Source of the DNA: Rhodospirillales bacterium
Lineage (GTDB): Bacteria > Pseudomonadota > Alphaproteobacteria > UBA828
Reading direction: 5' to 3'
NCBI GenBank assembly: GCA_028818855.1
Contig: JAPPMY010000058.1
Location: forward strand, 1 to 37,522
Length of the DNA stretch: 37,522 nt
Shown here: positions 15,443 through 24,574 of the stretch, piece by piece
How positions within the stretch are numbered: position 1 is the stretch's first letter
Layout: every line of letters starts with the position of its first letter
Translations under genes and position numbers: made by a program
Notes under the pieces: generated by a model
Told to the model about the DNA's origin: nothing
Seen by the model: the letters and a program-made list of their open reading frames with translations, nothing else
The model's database searches: none

Positions 15443-17351
15443 GGATCGCGCGCGCGACCGCGCTCGAAATGCCCTCGACGGTCTCGAGGTCGGCGAGGCC
15501 CGCCTGGCTCACCCCCCGCGCCGAGCCGAAGCGATGGAGCAGCGCCTTCTTGCGGCGCGGGCCCACCCCCGGAATCTCGTCGAGCGCCGAGCGCACCCGC
15601 GCCTTGGCCCGCTTGGCCCGGTGGGTGCCGATGGCGAAGCGGTGCGCCTCGTCCCGCAGGCGCTGCAGGAAGTAGAGCAGCGGGTCGCGCGCGCCGAGGG
15701 CGACCGGCGGCCGGTCGGGCAGGAAGATGCGCTCGCGCCCGGCGCTGCGCTCCGGCCCCTTGGCGATCGCCGCCACCGCGAGGTCCGCAATGCCGAGATC
15801 GGCGAACACCCGGCGCGCCTCGCCAAGCTGGCCGAGGCCGCCGTCGATCAGCACGAGGTCCGGCCACGCCTCGCCGGCGCGGCCGGGATCCTCTTTGATG
15901 AGGCGGGAGAAGCGGCGGGTCAGCACCTCGCGCATCATGGCGTAGTCGTCGCCGGGCGCCGCCGGGTCGGGAGCAGCGACCGAGCGGATCGTGAACTTGC
16001 GATAGGCGTTCTTGATGAAGCCCTCCGGCCCCGCGACGATCATGCTGCCCACCGCATCGGTGCCGGAGATGTGGCTGTTGTCGTAGACCTCGATGCGTCC
16101 GGGCGCGGCCTCCAGCCCGAAGCGCTGGGCCAGGCTCTCCAGCAGGCGCCGCTGCGCCGTGCTCTCGCCGAGCCTGCGGGCGAGCGCTTCGCGCGCATTG
16201 CGCTCCGCGTCCTCCAGCAGCTTGCGCTTCGCGCCCCGCATGGGCCGGTGGAGCCTGACCCGCCGCTCCGCCTTCAGCGTGAGCGCCTCCTCGATCAGCG
16301 GCGCTTCCGCCAGCGGCCGGTTCACCAGGACGAGCGGCGGCGCCTCCCGCGCGTTGTAGAACTGGCCGATGAAGGCGCGGAGGATTGCCTCCGCCGGCTC
16401 GTCCGCAGCGTGGCGCGGGAAGAACGCCCGGTTGCCGTAGTTCTGGCCCGAGCGGAAGAAGAACACCTGCACGCAGGCCTGGCCCGCCTCGTCGTGGATG
16501 GCGACGACATCCGCGTCGCCCATGGTGGGCAGGTTGATGCCCTGGCGCATCTGGATGTGCGCGAGCGCCTTGATGCGGTCGCGATAGGCCGCCGCCGTCT
16601 CGAACTCCAGCGCGTCGCTCGCCGCCGTCATCCGCTCGGTGAGCCGGCTCTGGACCTCGCGGCTGCGCCCGGCGAGGAAGGCCCGCGCCTCCTCCACCAG
16701 CCCGTCGTAGTCGGCCTTGCCGATCCGGCCCACGCAGGGCGCCGTGCAGCGCTTGATCTGGTACTGCAGGCAGGGCCGGGTCCGGCTCTCCAGCACCGAA
16801 TCGGAGCACGAGCGCAGCGGGAAGGCGCGCTGCAGCGCGTTGATCGTGAGGTCCACGGCGCCGGCGGACGCGAACGGGCCGAAGTAGTCGCCGTCCGCGC
16901 TCTTGGCGCCCCGGTACTTGGCGATCTGCGGCCAGCGGTGGCCCCGGCGCAGCAGGATGTAGGGGAAGGACTTGTCGTCCCGCAGCAGGATATTGTAGTG
17001 CGGCTTGAGCCGCTTGATCATGTTGCTCTCGAGCAGGAGCGCCTCGACCTCGCCCTCGGTCGTGATCACCTCGACCGACGCCGTGCCCGCGATCATGCGC
17101 TGCAGGCGGACCGGCAGCGTGCGGACGTTGACGTAGCTCGCGACCCGCTTCTTCAGGCTCTTGGCCTTGCCAACATAGAGCGGCTTTTCGTGCCGGTCGC
17201 GCATGCAGTAGACGCCGGCGCCCGCCGGCATCGTCGCCAGCGCCCTGCGCAGCGCCGCGACACCGCGCTCCAGCGAAACGCCAGGGTCGGCCTGCGCCGC
17301 GGCATCGTCCGTGACGGACGTGGTCGGCCGCTCGCTCTGCACGTCCACCAT
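15417..17351 (-). CDS. uvrC: Excinuclease ABC subunit C
   Basis: About 644 residues from the ATG at 17351. UvrC makes both incisions around lesions in nucleotide excision repair with UvrB. The GIY-YIG nuclease domain is at about 45-120 (GVY and YVGKAKSLKKRV), Cys residues lie around 190-210, and the UVR helical hairpin (UvrB binding) is near 235-270. The RNase H-like endonuclease domain begins near DNSHISGTD, and a C-terminal helix-hairpin-helix pair starts at IPGVGPRRKKALL. A TTG start at 17504 would add 51 unconserved residues, so I rejected it. It heads the uvrC-pgsA-mobB-moeA-moaD-moaE chain. Confidence 0.95.
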   Translation of the reverse strand: MVDVQSERPTTSVTDDAAAQADPGVSLERGVAALRRALATMPAGAGVYCMRDRHEKPLYVGKAKSLKKRVASYVNVRTLPVRLQRMIAGTASVEVITTEGEVEALLLESNMIKRLKPHYNILLRDDKSFPYILLRRGHRWPQIAKYRGAKSADGDYFGPFASAGAVDLTINALQRAFPLRSCSDSVLESRTRPCLQYQIKRCTAPCVGRIGKADYDGLVEEARAFLAGRSREVQSRLTERMTAASDALEFETAAAYRDRIKALAHIQMRQGINLPTMGDADVVAIHDEAGQACVQVFFFRSGQNYGNRAFFPRHAADEPAEAILRAFIGQFYNAREAPPLVLVNRPLAEAPLIEEALTLKAERRVRLHRPMRGAKRKLLEDAERNAREALARRLGESTAQRRLLESLAQRFGLEAAPGRIEVYDNSHISGTDAVGSMIVAGPEGFIKNAYRKFTIRSVAAPDPAAPGDDYAMMREVLTRRFSRLIKEDPGRAGEAWPDLVLIDGGLGQLGEARRVFADLGIADLAVAAIAKGPERSAGRERIFLPDRPPVALGARDPLLYFLQRLRDEAHRFAIGTHRAKRAKARVRSALDEIPGVGPRRKKALLHRFGSARGVSQAGLADLETVEGISSAVARAIHDHFRADG

Positions 17352-17467
17352 CGCGTCATCCGCCTGATGCGCCACGTGGTCTGAGAGATAGTCCGTGCCC
17401 AGCGGCCCGTCAACGCGGGAGCAGGCCGCGGCGGCTCCGGCGCGTGCCGGACCGACTGGCCATATCG

Positions 17468-17497
17468 TTCCAATCGGGGACGGAACCGCGTTATGAT
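17468..17497 (+). promoter_or_regulatory. Possible promoter for the Liv transporter operon
   Basis: TATGAT at 17492-17497 is a good -10 box; TTCCAA at 17468-17473, 18 bases before it, is a poor -35. It lies about 75 bases upstream of the binding-protein start, in the uvrC/liv divergent gap. Weak sequence-only call. Confidence 0.3.
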
Positions 17498-17571
17498 CGG
17501 GCAACCGGCCGGGGACGCCGGAATATTGATCCGGTGCGCGGCTCCAACCTCAACGAAGGGAGGAACGGATC

Positions 17572-18780
17572 ATGAGAAGAACACGGTGGTTTGCGTTCGT
17601 TGCGGCTGCTGCGGCGCTTTGCCTCGGGCTGGCGCCGGACGCGAAGGCCGACGGCCACGAAGTGAAGGTCGGGGTCATTCTCGGCTTCACCGGCCCGATC
17701 GAGTCGCTGACGCCCCCCATGGCGGCCTCTGCCGAGCTGGCCCTGAAGGAGGCCTCGGATTCCGGCGCGTTCCTGGGCGGCAAGGCGATCGTGCCCGTCA
17801 GGGGCGATTCGACCTGCATTGATGCGGCCGCCGCGACGGCCGCCGCCGAGCGCTTGGTCACCGCCGAGGGGGTTGCCGCGATCATGGGCGCAGACTGCTC
17901 GGGCGTCACGACCGCGATCACCAACAATGTCGCCGTGCCGAACGGCGTGACCATCATCTCGCCGTCCGCGACCTCGCCGGCGCTCACCACCATCGAGGAC
18001 AACGGCTTCTTCTTCCGCACCGCGCCCTCTGATGCCCGGCAGGGCCAAGTGCTGGCCGACATCCTGATCGGGCGCGGCATCGACAGCGTCGCCGTGACCT
18101 ACACCAACAACGACTACGGCAAGGGCCTCGACAGCAGCTTCGGCGATGCGTTCGCAGCCCTCGGCGGCACCGTCGAGATTTCAGCGGCGCACGAGGACGG
18201 CAAGGGCGACTACTCGGCGGAGGTCGGTGCGCTCGCGGCCTCGGGCGCAGAGCACCTGGTCGTCTTCGGCTACGTCGATCAGGGCGGCAAGGGAATCATC
18301 CAGACCGCCGTCGACACCGGCGCCTTCGAGAACTTCGCCGTGGGCGACGGCATGATCGGCGACACCCTGATCGAGGCGATCGGGGACGCGCTCAACGGCA
18401 CCATCGCGACGCTGCCGGGCTCCGCCACGGAGGGCGCCGCAATGTTCATCGAGCTTGCGGCGGCCAACGGCGTGGAGGGCGACGGCCCCTTCCGCGGCCA
18501 GTCGTACGACGCGGCGGCCCTGATCGTGCTCGCCATGCAGGCGGCGGGATCGGCCGAGCGCAGCGCGATCCAGGCCCAGGTCATGGCCGTCGCCAACGCT
18601 CCCGGCGAGACGATCCTGCCGGGCGAGCTGGCCAAGGGTCTCCAGATCCTCGCCGATGGCGGCGAAGTGAACTACGAGGGAGCCACCGGCGTCGAGTTGA
18701 CCGACGTGGGCGAGGTCCCCGGCACCTACCAGGAGATGGAGGTCGAGGGCGGCGCCTTCGTGACCAAGGCCCTTCACTAG
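17572..18780 (+). CDS. Branched-chain amino acid-type ABC substrate-binding protein
   Basis: A 402-residue periplasmic binding protein of the Leu/Ile/Val (type I fold) family. Residues 1-26 are a Sec signal peptide with a cleavage site after AKA. The mature part opens with VKVGVILGFTGPIESL, the standard start of these receptors, and includes GADCSGVTTAI and TYTNNDYGKGL. GGGAGGAAC lies 8-14 bases before the ATG. The four genes that follow encode the ATPases and permeases. The ligand may be a branched-chain amino acid or another small acid or amide; sequence alone does not settle it. A run of hairpins separates it from the next gene. Confidence 0.92.
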   Translation: MRRTRWFAFVAAAAALCLGLAPDAKADGHEVKVGVILGFTGPIESLTPPMAASAELALKEASDSGAFLGGKAIVPVRGDSTCIDAAAATAAAERLVTAEGVAAIMGADCSGVTTAITNNVAVPNGVTIISPSATSPALTTIEDNGFFFRTAPSDARQGQVLADILIGRGIDSVAVTYTNNDYGKGLDSSFGDAFAALGGTVEISAAHEDGKGDYSAEVGALAASGAEHLVVFGYVDQGGKGIIQTAVDTGAFENFAVGDGMIGDTLIEAIGDALNGTIATLPGSATEGAAMFIELAAANGVEGDGPFRGQSYDAAALIVLAMQAAGSAERSAIQAQVMAVANAPGETILPGELAKGLQILADGGEVNYEGATGVELTDVGEVPGTYQEMEVEGGAFVTKALH

Positions 18781-18781
18781 A

Positions 18782-18806
18782 GCGCGACCGTCTTTGACGG
18801 ACGCGC
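18782..18806 (+). terminator. Stem-loop just after the binding-protein gene
   Basis: GCGCG-A-CCGTC (18782-18792) pairs with GACGG-A-CGCGC (18796-18806) around TTT, with one A-A mismatch. It begins one base after the TAG. With no T run it may act as an mRNA-stabilising 3' structure or attenuator rather than a full terminator. Confidence 0.45.
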
Positions 18807-18810
18807 GATA

Positions 18811-18828
18811 GGGCCGCGACAGCGGCCC
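18811..18828 (+). repeat. Second intergenic hairpin
   Basis: GGGCCGC (18811-18817) and GCGGCCC (18822-18828) form a perfect 7-bp stem with a 4-base loop, five bases after the first hairpin. Confidence 0.45.
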
Positions 18829-18856
18829 GCCGCGAATGCGGCGCCCTCGCGGAGGC

Positions 18857-18873
18857 GCCGGCCGCAGGCCGGC
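18857..18873 (+). repeat. Third intergenic hairpin
   Basis: GCCGGCC (18857-18863) and GGCCGGC (18867-18873) form a perfect 7-bp GC stem around GCA. It is part of the same gap between the binding-protein and ATPase genes. Confidence 0.45.
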
Positions 18874-18892
18874 TGCCGTGAGCGAAAAATCG

Positions 18893-18927
18893 CTAGAGCG
18901 TTTCCGTGTGAAGCGGAAACGCTCTAG
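18893..18927 (+). repeat. Perfect 14-bp inverted repeat (alphaproteobacterial-style palindromic element)
   Basis: CTAGAGCGTTTCCG (18893-18906) and CGGAAACGCTCTAG (18914-18927) are perfect inverted arms around TGTGAAG. The TAGAGCGTTT core resembles dispersed palindromic elements that I recall from alphaproteobacterial intergenic regions; only one copy is present here, so dispersal cannot be tested. It could stabilise the upstream binding-protein mRNA. Confidence 0.6.
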
Positions 18928-18957
18928 AACGGGCGCAGGGCGGCGGCTCGGCCAGCG

Positions 18958-19793
<836 letters not shown>

Positions 19794-19797
<4 letters not shown>

Positions 19798-20498
19798 GCT
19801 TTCTCGCGAGCGAAGGGATGACTGGCGGCTACGGCGGCGCGGACATCATTCGCCGCTGCACCATCGAGGCCGAGCAGGGCGAGGTCGCGGTCATCGTCGG
19901 GCCCAACGGCGCCGGCAAGTCGACCGCCATGAAGGCGATCTTCGGCATGGTCATGCTGCGCGAGGGCGCGGTCGTCCTCGACGGCGAGGACATCACCCGG
20001 CTCAGCCCGCAGGAGCGCGTGCGCAAGGGCATGGGCTTCGTGCCGCAGGAGCGCAACGTATTCACCACCATGACCGTCCAGGAAAACCTGGAGATGGGCG
20101 CCTACATTCGCGAGCACGGCGTCGCCGACGCCATGGCGCGGGTCTTCGACCTCTTTCCGATCCTCAAGGAGCGCCGCCGCCAGCTCGCAGGCGAGCTCTC
20201 GGGCGGCCAGCGCCAGCAGGTGGCGATCGGCCGGGCGCTGATGACGGAACCCAGGCTGCTCATGCTGGACGAGCCCACCGCCGGCGTCTCGCCGGTGGTC
20301 ATGGACGATCTCTTCGACCGCATCCTGGAGATCCGCGGGACCGGCATCGCCATCCTGATGGTGGAGCAGAATGCCGCCCAGGCGCTCTCCATCGCCGACA
20401 GGGGCTATGTGCTCGTCACCGGCGAGAACCGCCACACGGATACCGGCGCGGCGCTGCTGGCCGACCCCGAGGTCCGCCGCTCCTTCCTCGGCGGGTAG
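19794..20498 (+). CDS. livF: ABC transporter ATP-binding protein, LivF-like
   Basis: A 234-residue second ATPase, as usual in Liv systems. Walker A is GPNGAGKST (36-44), FVPQERNVF is the LivF-type Q-loop region, the signature LSGGQRQQ starts at 135, and Walker B has Asp159-Glu160 in LMLDEPTAGVSP. The ATG at 19794 overlaps the livG stop; the longer frame upstream shadows livG. It pairs with LivG to drive import. Confidence 0.95.
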
Positions 20499-20501
20499 GC
20501 C

Positions 20502-21518
20502 ATGACCGACGTCGCCAACGCGATCGTCCTGCTGCTGAACTTCGTCATCGTGCCGGGCCTCGCCTACGGCTCCCAGCTCGCGCTCGGCGCGCTCGGCGTC
20601 ACCCTCATCTTCGGCATCCTGCGCTTCGCCAACTTCTCCCACGGCGACGTGATGGCCTTCGGCACCATGGTCGTGCTGCTGACGACGTGGTGGTTCCAGA
20701 GCATGGACATCGGCATCGCGCCGCTGCCGACGGCGCTCATCGCGCTCCCCCTCGGCATCGTGGCGGCGGCCGCCTTCAACCTGGCTGCCGACCGCGTCGT
20801 CTTCCGCTTCTACCGGCGCCGCAAGAGCCCGCCGGTGATTCTGCTGATCGCCTCGATCGGCGTGATGTTCGCGCTGCAGGGCATCGTCCGCTTCATCATC
20901 GGGCCCGACGACCGCCGCCTTGCCGACGGCGCCCGCTTCATCATCAAGGCCTCGGAGTTCAAGGAGGCGACCGGGCTGAAGGAGGGCCTCGCGATCAAGC
21001 TCTCGCAGGGGCTGACCGTGGTCGTCGCGGCCGCAGGCGTGACGGCGCTCTTCTGGTTCCTGCACCGCACGCGCGCCGGCAAGGCGATGCGCGCCTACTC
21101 GGACAACGAGGACCTGGCGCTGCTCTCCGGCGTCAACCCGGACCGCGTGGTGCTCTACGCCTGGCTGATCGCCGCGACGCTGGCGGCGGTGGCCGGCACC
21201 ATGTACGGCATCGACAAGAGCTTCAAGCCGTTCACCTACTTCCAGCTCCTCCTGCCCATCTTCGCCTCGGCGATCCTGGGCGGGATCGGCCACCCGGTCG
21301 GCGCGGTCGTGGGCGGCTTCATCGTGGCGCTGTCGGAGACCGCGGTGACCTACGCCTACAAGAAGTTCCTGCGCTACCTGCTGCCGGAGAGCTGGGAGCC
21401 GAGCGCGCTGATGCAGCTTCTCTCCACCGACTACAAGCTTGCGATCTCCTTCGTCATCCTGGTGGTGGTGCTCCTCGTGCGTCCGACCGGGATCTTCCGC
21501 GGGCGGGTGCTCTCATGA
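20502..21518 (+). CDS. livH: Branched-chain amino acid-type ABC permease, LivH-like
   Basis: A 338-residue inner-membrane permease of the LivH branch, with about eight hydrophobic segments. The LGVTLIFGILRFANFSHGD stretch near residues 30-50 and the GTMYGI/ILGGIGHPVGAVVGGF region (about 230-270) are typical. It begins three bases after the livF stop and ends overlapping livM (ATGA). It is slightly longer than the usual 290-310, with an extra loop around 135-165 that includes a Lys/Glu-rich stretch. Confidence 0.93.
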   Translation: MTDVANAIVLLLNFVIVPGLAYGSQLALGALGVTLIFGILRFANFSHGDVMAFGTMVVLLTTWWFQSMDIGIAPLPTALIALPLGIVAAAAFNLAADRVVFRFYRRRKSPPVILLIASIGVMFALQGIVRFIIGPDDRRLADGARFIIKASEFKEATGLKEGLAIKLSQGLTVVVAAAGVTALFWFLHRTRAGKAMRAYSDNEDLALLSGVNPDRVVLYAWLIAATLAAVAGTMYGIDKSFKPFTYFQLLLPIFASAILGGIGHPVGAVVGGFIVALSETAVTYAYKKFLRYLLPESWEPSALMQLLSTDYKLAISFVILVVVLLVRPTGIFRGRVLS

Positions 21519-22828
21519 GGCCGGGGCTGCGTTCGCCGGCGCTCTTCGCCATCATGGCCGCGCTGCTCGCCGCGGTCGGGTTCGGCCAGTCCTGGGTGGT
21601 GAGCCTCTCCATCCTCAATCTCTGCCTGATCTCCGCGATCATGGCGCTCGGCCTCAACATGCAGTGGGGTTACGCGGGCCTTCTCAACGTGGGCGTCATG
21701 GGCTTCGCCGCGCTCGGCGGGCTGGCCGGCGTGCTCGTCTCGCAATCGCCGGTGGGGGAGGCATGGGCGGCGGGCGGCGGCGGGCTCGGCCTCGCGCTCC
21801 TGGTGGTGGTCGGCACCGCGCTGCTGATCGTCCTCGCGCGCCGCTTCCTGCCGAAGGGGCCGCTCCGCACGGCCGCGACCGTGGCCCTTCTGGTCGCCGG
21901 GTTCTTCGTGGCCCGCATCTTCTTCGACCCGGCGGTGGATTCGATCGAGCGGATCGACAGCGCCAAGACCGGCTATCTTGGCGGCGTCGGCCTGCCGATC
22001 ATCCTCTCCTGGGCGGTCGGCGGCCTGCTGGCCGCCGGCGCGGCGTGGCTCATCGGCAAGGTCGCGCTCGGGCTGCGTTCCGACTATTTCGCCATCGCCA
22101 CCCTCGGCATCGCCGAGATCGTCATCACCGTGATCAAGAACGAGGACTGGCTCAGCCGCGGCGTGAAGAACGTCACGGGCCTCGACCGGCCGGTGCCCTA
22201 CGAGATCGAGCTGCAGGCGAGCCCCTGGTTCCTCGACCTCGTCGGCTGGCTCGGCACCGACCCGATCGCGGGCTCCAGCATCTTCGTCAAGCTCTGCTAC
22301 GCGGTGCTCTTCGCGCTCGTCCTGATCGCGGTCGTCTGGCTCGCCGAGCGCGCGCTGAACTCGCCCTGGGGGCGGATGATGCGCGCCATCCGCGACAACG
22401 AGGACGCGGCCGCGGCGATGGGCAAGAACGTGACCCGGCGCCACATGCAGATTTTCGTCCTCGGCGCCGCGGTCATGGGTATCGCGGGCGCCATGCTTAC
22501 CACGCTGGACGGACAGTTCACGCCGGGGAGCTACCAGCCGCTCCGCTTCACCTTCCTGGTCTGGGTGATGGTGATCGTCGGCGGCTCGGGCAACAACTGG
22601 GGCGCCGTGCTCGGCGGCTTCCTGGTGTGGTTCCTCTGGGTCGAGGCCGAGCCCGCCGCGTTCTGGCTCATGGACGCGATTACCGCCGGCCTGCCCGAGG
22701 ACAACACGCTCCGCATCCACCTGCTCGACAGCGCGGCCTACATGCGCCTCATCGTCATGGGGCTCATTCTGCTCGTCGTCATGCGCTTCAGCCCGCGCGG
22801 CCTGATACCGGAACGGCGCGGGCGCTGA
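21515..22828 (+). CDS. livM: Branched-chain amino acid-type ABC permease, LivM-like, long form
   Basis: A 437-residue permease. The N-terminal LGLNMQWGYAGLLNVGVMGF and the C-terminal cytoplasmic loop GRMMRAIRDNEDAAAAMGKN, then GSGNNWGAVLGGFLVWF, are family hallmarks. Ordinary LivM proteins are about 320-360 residues. Here an insertion at about 85-180 adds two or three hydrophobic segments and a charged loop (IDSAKTGYL). It ends the five-gene operon. A stem-loop lies in the 28-base convergent gap that follows. Confidence 0.92.
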   Translation: MRPGLRSPALFAIMAALLAAVGFGQSWVVSLSILNLCLISAIMALGLNMQWGYAGLLNVGVMGFAALGGLAGVLVSQSPVGEAWAAGGGGLGLALLVVVGTALLIVLARRFLPKGPLRTAATVALLVAGFFVARIFFDPAVDSIERIDSAKTGYLGGVGLPIILSWAVGGLLAAGAAWLIGKVALGLRSDYFAIATLGIAEIVITVIKNEDWLSRGVKNVTGLDRPVPYEIELQASPWFLDLVGWLGTDPIAGSSIFVKLCYAVLFALVLIAVVWLAERALNSPWGRMMRAIRDNEDAAAAMGKNVTRRHMQIFVLGAAVMGIAGAMLTTLDGQFTPGSYQPLRFTFLVWVMVIVGGSGNNWGAVLGGFLVWFLWVEAEPAAFWLMDAITAGLPEDNTLRIHLLDSAAYMRLIVMGLILLVVMRFSPRGLIPERRGR

Positions 22829-22832
22829 CGCG

Positions 22833-22857
22833 GCGCCCCCTCCGGCGGGGATGGCGC
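22833..22857. terminator. Stem-loop between convergent livM and SDR genes
   Basis: GCGCC-CCC (22833-22840) pairs with GGG-AT-GGCGC (22848-22857), with a 2-base bulge and a 7-base loop. It sits between two convergent operons and could end both, although no T run is present on either side. Confidence 0.35.
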
Positions 22858-23672
22858 TATTCGGCCAGCGCTTCCGCCGGACCCGGCGCCTGGCCGTCGT
22901 AGCCGCCCCAGACCGACTGATCGAACTGGATGACCGAGCCGGTCATCATGCCGCTGTCGCCGGACGCGACCCAGAGCACGGCGCGCGCCACCTCGTCGGG
23001 CTCGATCAGCCGGCCGAAGGGCAGCGTGGCGGCGGCCTTGTCGATGAAATCGGGATCGCCCGACTCTTCGGCCTGGAGCTTGCGTTCGTTGTCCGAGTTG
23101 GTCCAGCCGATGTCGAGCTGGTTCACGCGGATGCGGTTGCGCATGAGCGCGAAGCCCGCGTTCCGCGTCAGCGTGCCAAGCGCGCCCTTGGACGCGCTGT
23201 AGGGTGCGAGGAAGGGCTGGCCCGCGTGCTCGGAAGTCGAGCCGATGTTCACGATCGCTCCCTCGATCCCCTCGCGGATCATGATCTTCACCGCGTCCTG
23301 CATCAGGAAGAACGGAGCGCGCACGTTGACGGCGAACAGCGAGTCGAAGAGGTCGGGCGACGTGTTGAGCAGGTTGCCCCGGGTGGATGCGCCCGCCGCG
23401 TTGACGAGGATGTCGACCCGGCCGAAGCGCGCGTCCGCCGCAGTCATCACCCGGCGGACATCCTCGATGACGCCAAGCTCGGCACCGACCACCTCGACCG
23501 GCACGCCGCTCTCGGCCGTGATCTCGTCGGCCACCTTCTGGCCCTTCGCCGCATCGCGCCCGACGGTGACGATCCCGGCGGCGCCCGCCGTGGCGAAGAG
23601 CCGCGCGATGGCCGCGCCCACCCCCTGCGTGCCGCCGGTGACGACGGCGACCTTTCCGTCGATGCGGTTCAT
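22857..23672 (-). CDS. Short-chain dehydrogenase/reductase of the cyclitol locus
   Basis: A 271-residue SDR. The cofactor motif is TGGTQGVGAA (12-21), NAAG is at 91-94 and the catalytic Ser145-Tyr158-x3-Lys162 are all present. Arg39 after the second beta strand hints at NADP(H), but this is not conclusive. ATG at 23672 overlaps the iolE stop (ATGA), placing it third in iolD-iolE-SDR. It probably oxidises or reduces a hydroxyl of an inositol-type ring or a derived keto acid. The exact substrate is not recognisable from sequence. Confidence 0.88.
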   Translation of the reverse strand: MNRIDGKVAVVTGGTQGVGAAIARLFATAGAAGIVTVGRDAAKGQKVADEITAESGVPVEVVGAELGVIEDVRRVMTAADARFGRVDILVNAAGASTRGNLLNTSPDLFDSLFAVNVRAPFFLMQDAVKIMIREGIEGAIVNIGSTSEHAGQPFLAPYSASKGALGTLTRNAGFALMRNRIRVNQLDIGWTNSDNERKLQAEESGDPDFIDKAAATLPFGRLIEPDEVARAVLWVASGDSGMMTGSVIQFDQSVWGGYDGQAPGPAEALAE

Positions 23673-24571
23673 TGCACCACCTCGTACTGCGCTGTAGCCA
23701 TGACGCGGAGAAGCTCCGCGTGGCCCTTCCTGGCCATCTCCAGCGGCGGGTTCGGCACCGGGTCCTGCTCCGCCTCGACGACGAACCAGCCCTTGTAGCC
23801 GTAGGACGCCAGCCGTCGGACGATGGGCTCGAAGTCGAGGTCGCCGTCGCCCGGCACGGTGAACGCCCCCTTGATGACCGCGTCCAGGAAGCTCTCGCGG
23901 CTGCGGTCGAGGCCGTCGATCACCGTGCGGCGCACGTCCTTGGTGTGGATGTGGCTGATCCGTGCGTGGTAGCGATCGATGACGCGCAGGCCGTCGCCCC
24001 CGGCGAAGGCGAGGTGGCCCGTGTCGTAGGCGAGCTTCAGCGCCTCGCCGCTGTGGTTCATCAGGCTGTCGATTTCCGGCTCGGTCTCGACCAGCGCGCC
24101 CATGTGGTGGTGGTAGGAGATGGGCATGCCTTCGTCGGCGCACCACTCCGCGAACGCGGTCACGGTGCGGCCGTAGACCTTCATCTCGTCGTCGGCGATC
24201 CGGGGCTTGGTCGCGAGCGGGGCCGCGCGCTCACCCTGAATGGCGCGGGCGATCTCGCCATAGACGATGCAGGGCGCGCCGGCCGCGATGAAGAAGTCCA
24301 TCATGGGGCGGATGCGGTCCTTCTCCGCCTCGATGTCGCCCTCGAGCAGGCGCCCCGAGTGCCAACCGCCGCAGACCGAGATGCCGAACCGGTCGAGGAT
24401 CGGCCCCAGCTCCTCCATGTTCATGGGGAAGCGCCGGCCGGTCTCCATGCCGGTGAAGCCTGCGACCGAGGCCTGGCGCAGGCACTCCTCCAGGCTCACG
24501 TCGTCCGAGAGTTCGACTAGGTCGTCGTTCCACCACGCGATGGGCGCGATGCCCAGCTTTGCTTTCAGCAT
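23669..24571 (-). CDS. iolE: Inosose dehydratase (2-keto-myo-inositol dehydratase)
   Basis: A 300-residue TIM barrel of the xylose isomerase-like family. The N-terminus LGIAPIAWWNDDL is the IolE hallmark. Likely metal and substrate residues lie in HHHMG (154-158), DTGH (183-186), HIHTKD (207-212) and VVEAEQD (264-270). It dehydrates scyllo-inosose to 3D-(3,5/4)-trihydroxycyclohexane-1,2-dione, the IolD substrate. It starts four bases after the iolD stop and overlaps the SDR gene, so the three are one operon. Confidence 0.93.
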   Translation of the reverse strand: MLKAKLGIAPIAWWNDDLVELSDDVSLEECLRQASVAGFTGMETGRRFPMNMEELGPILDRFGISVCGGWHSGRLLEGDIEAEKDRIRPMMDFFIAAGAPCIVYGEIARAIQGERAAPLATKPRIADDEMKVYGRTVTAFAEWCADEGMPISYHHHMGALVETEPEIDSLMNHSGEALKLAYDTGHLAFAGGDGLRVIDRYHARISHIHTKDVRRTVIDGLDRSRESFLDAVIKGAFTVPGDGDLDFEPIVRRLASYGYKGWFVVEAEQDPVPNPPLEMARKGHAELLRVMATAQYEVVQ

Positions 24572-24574
24572 TGC

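Noticed and set aside
15297-17384. A 695-codon plus-strand frame opposite uvrC
   Set aside because: Antisense shadow of uvrC with no recognisable domain.
17352-17504. An upstream TTG start giving UvrC 51 more residues
   Set aside because: The extension is Pro/Ala-rich, begins with TTG, has no good ribosome site and would make the protein longer than the family.
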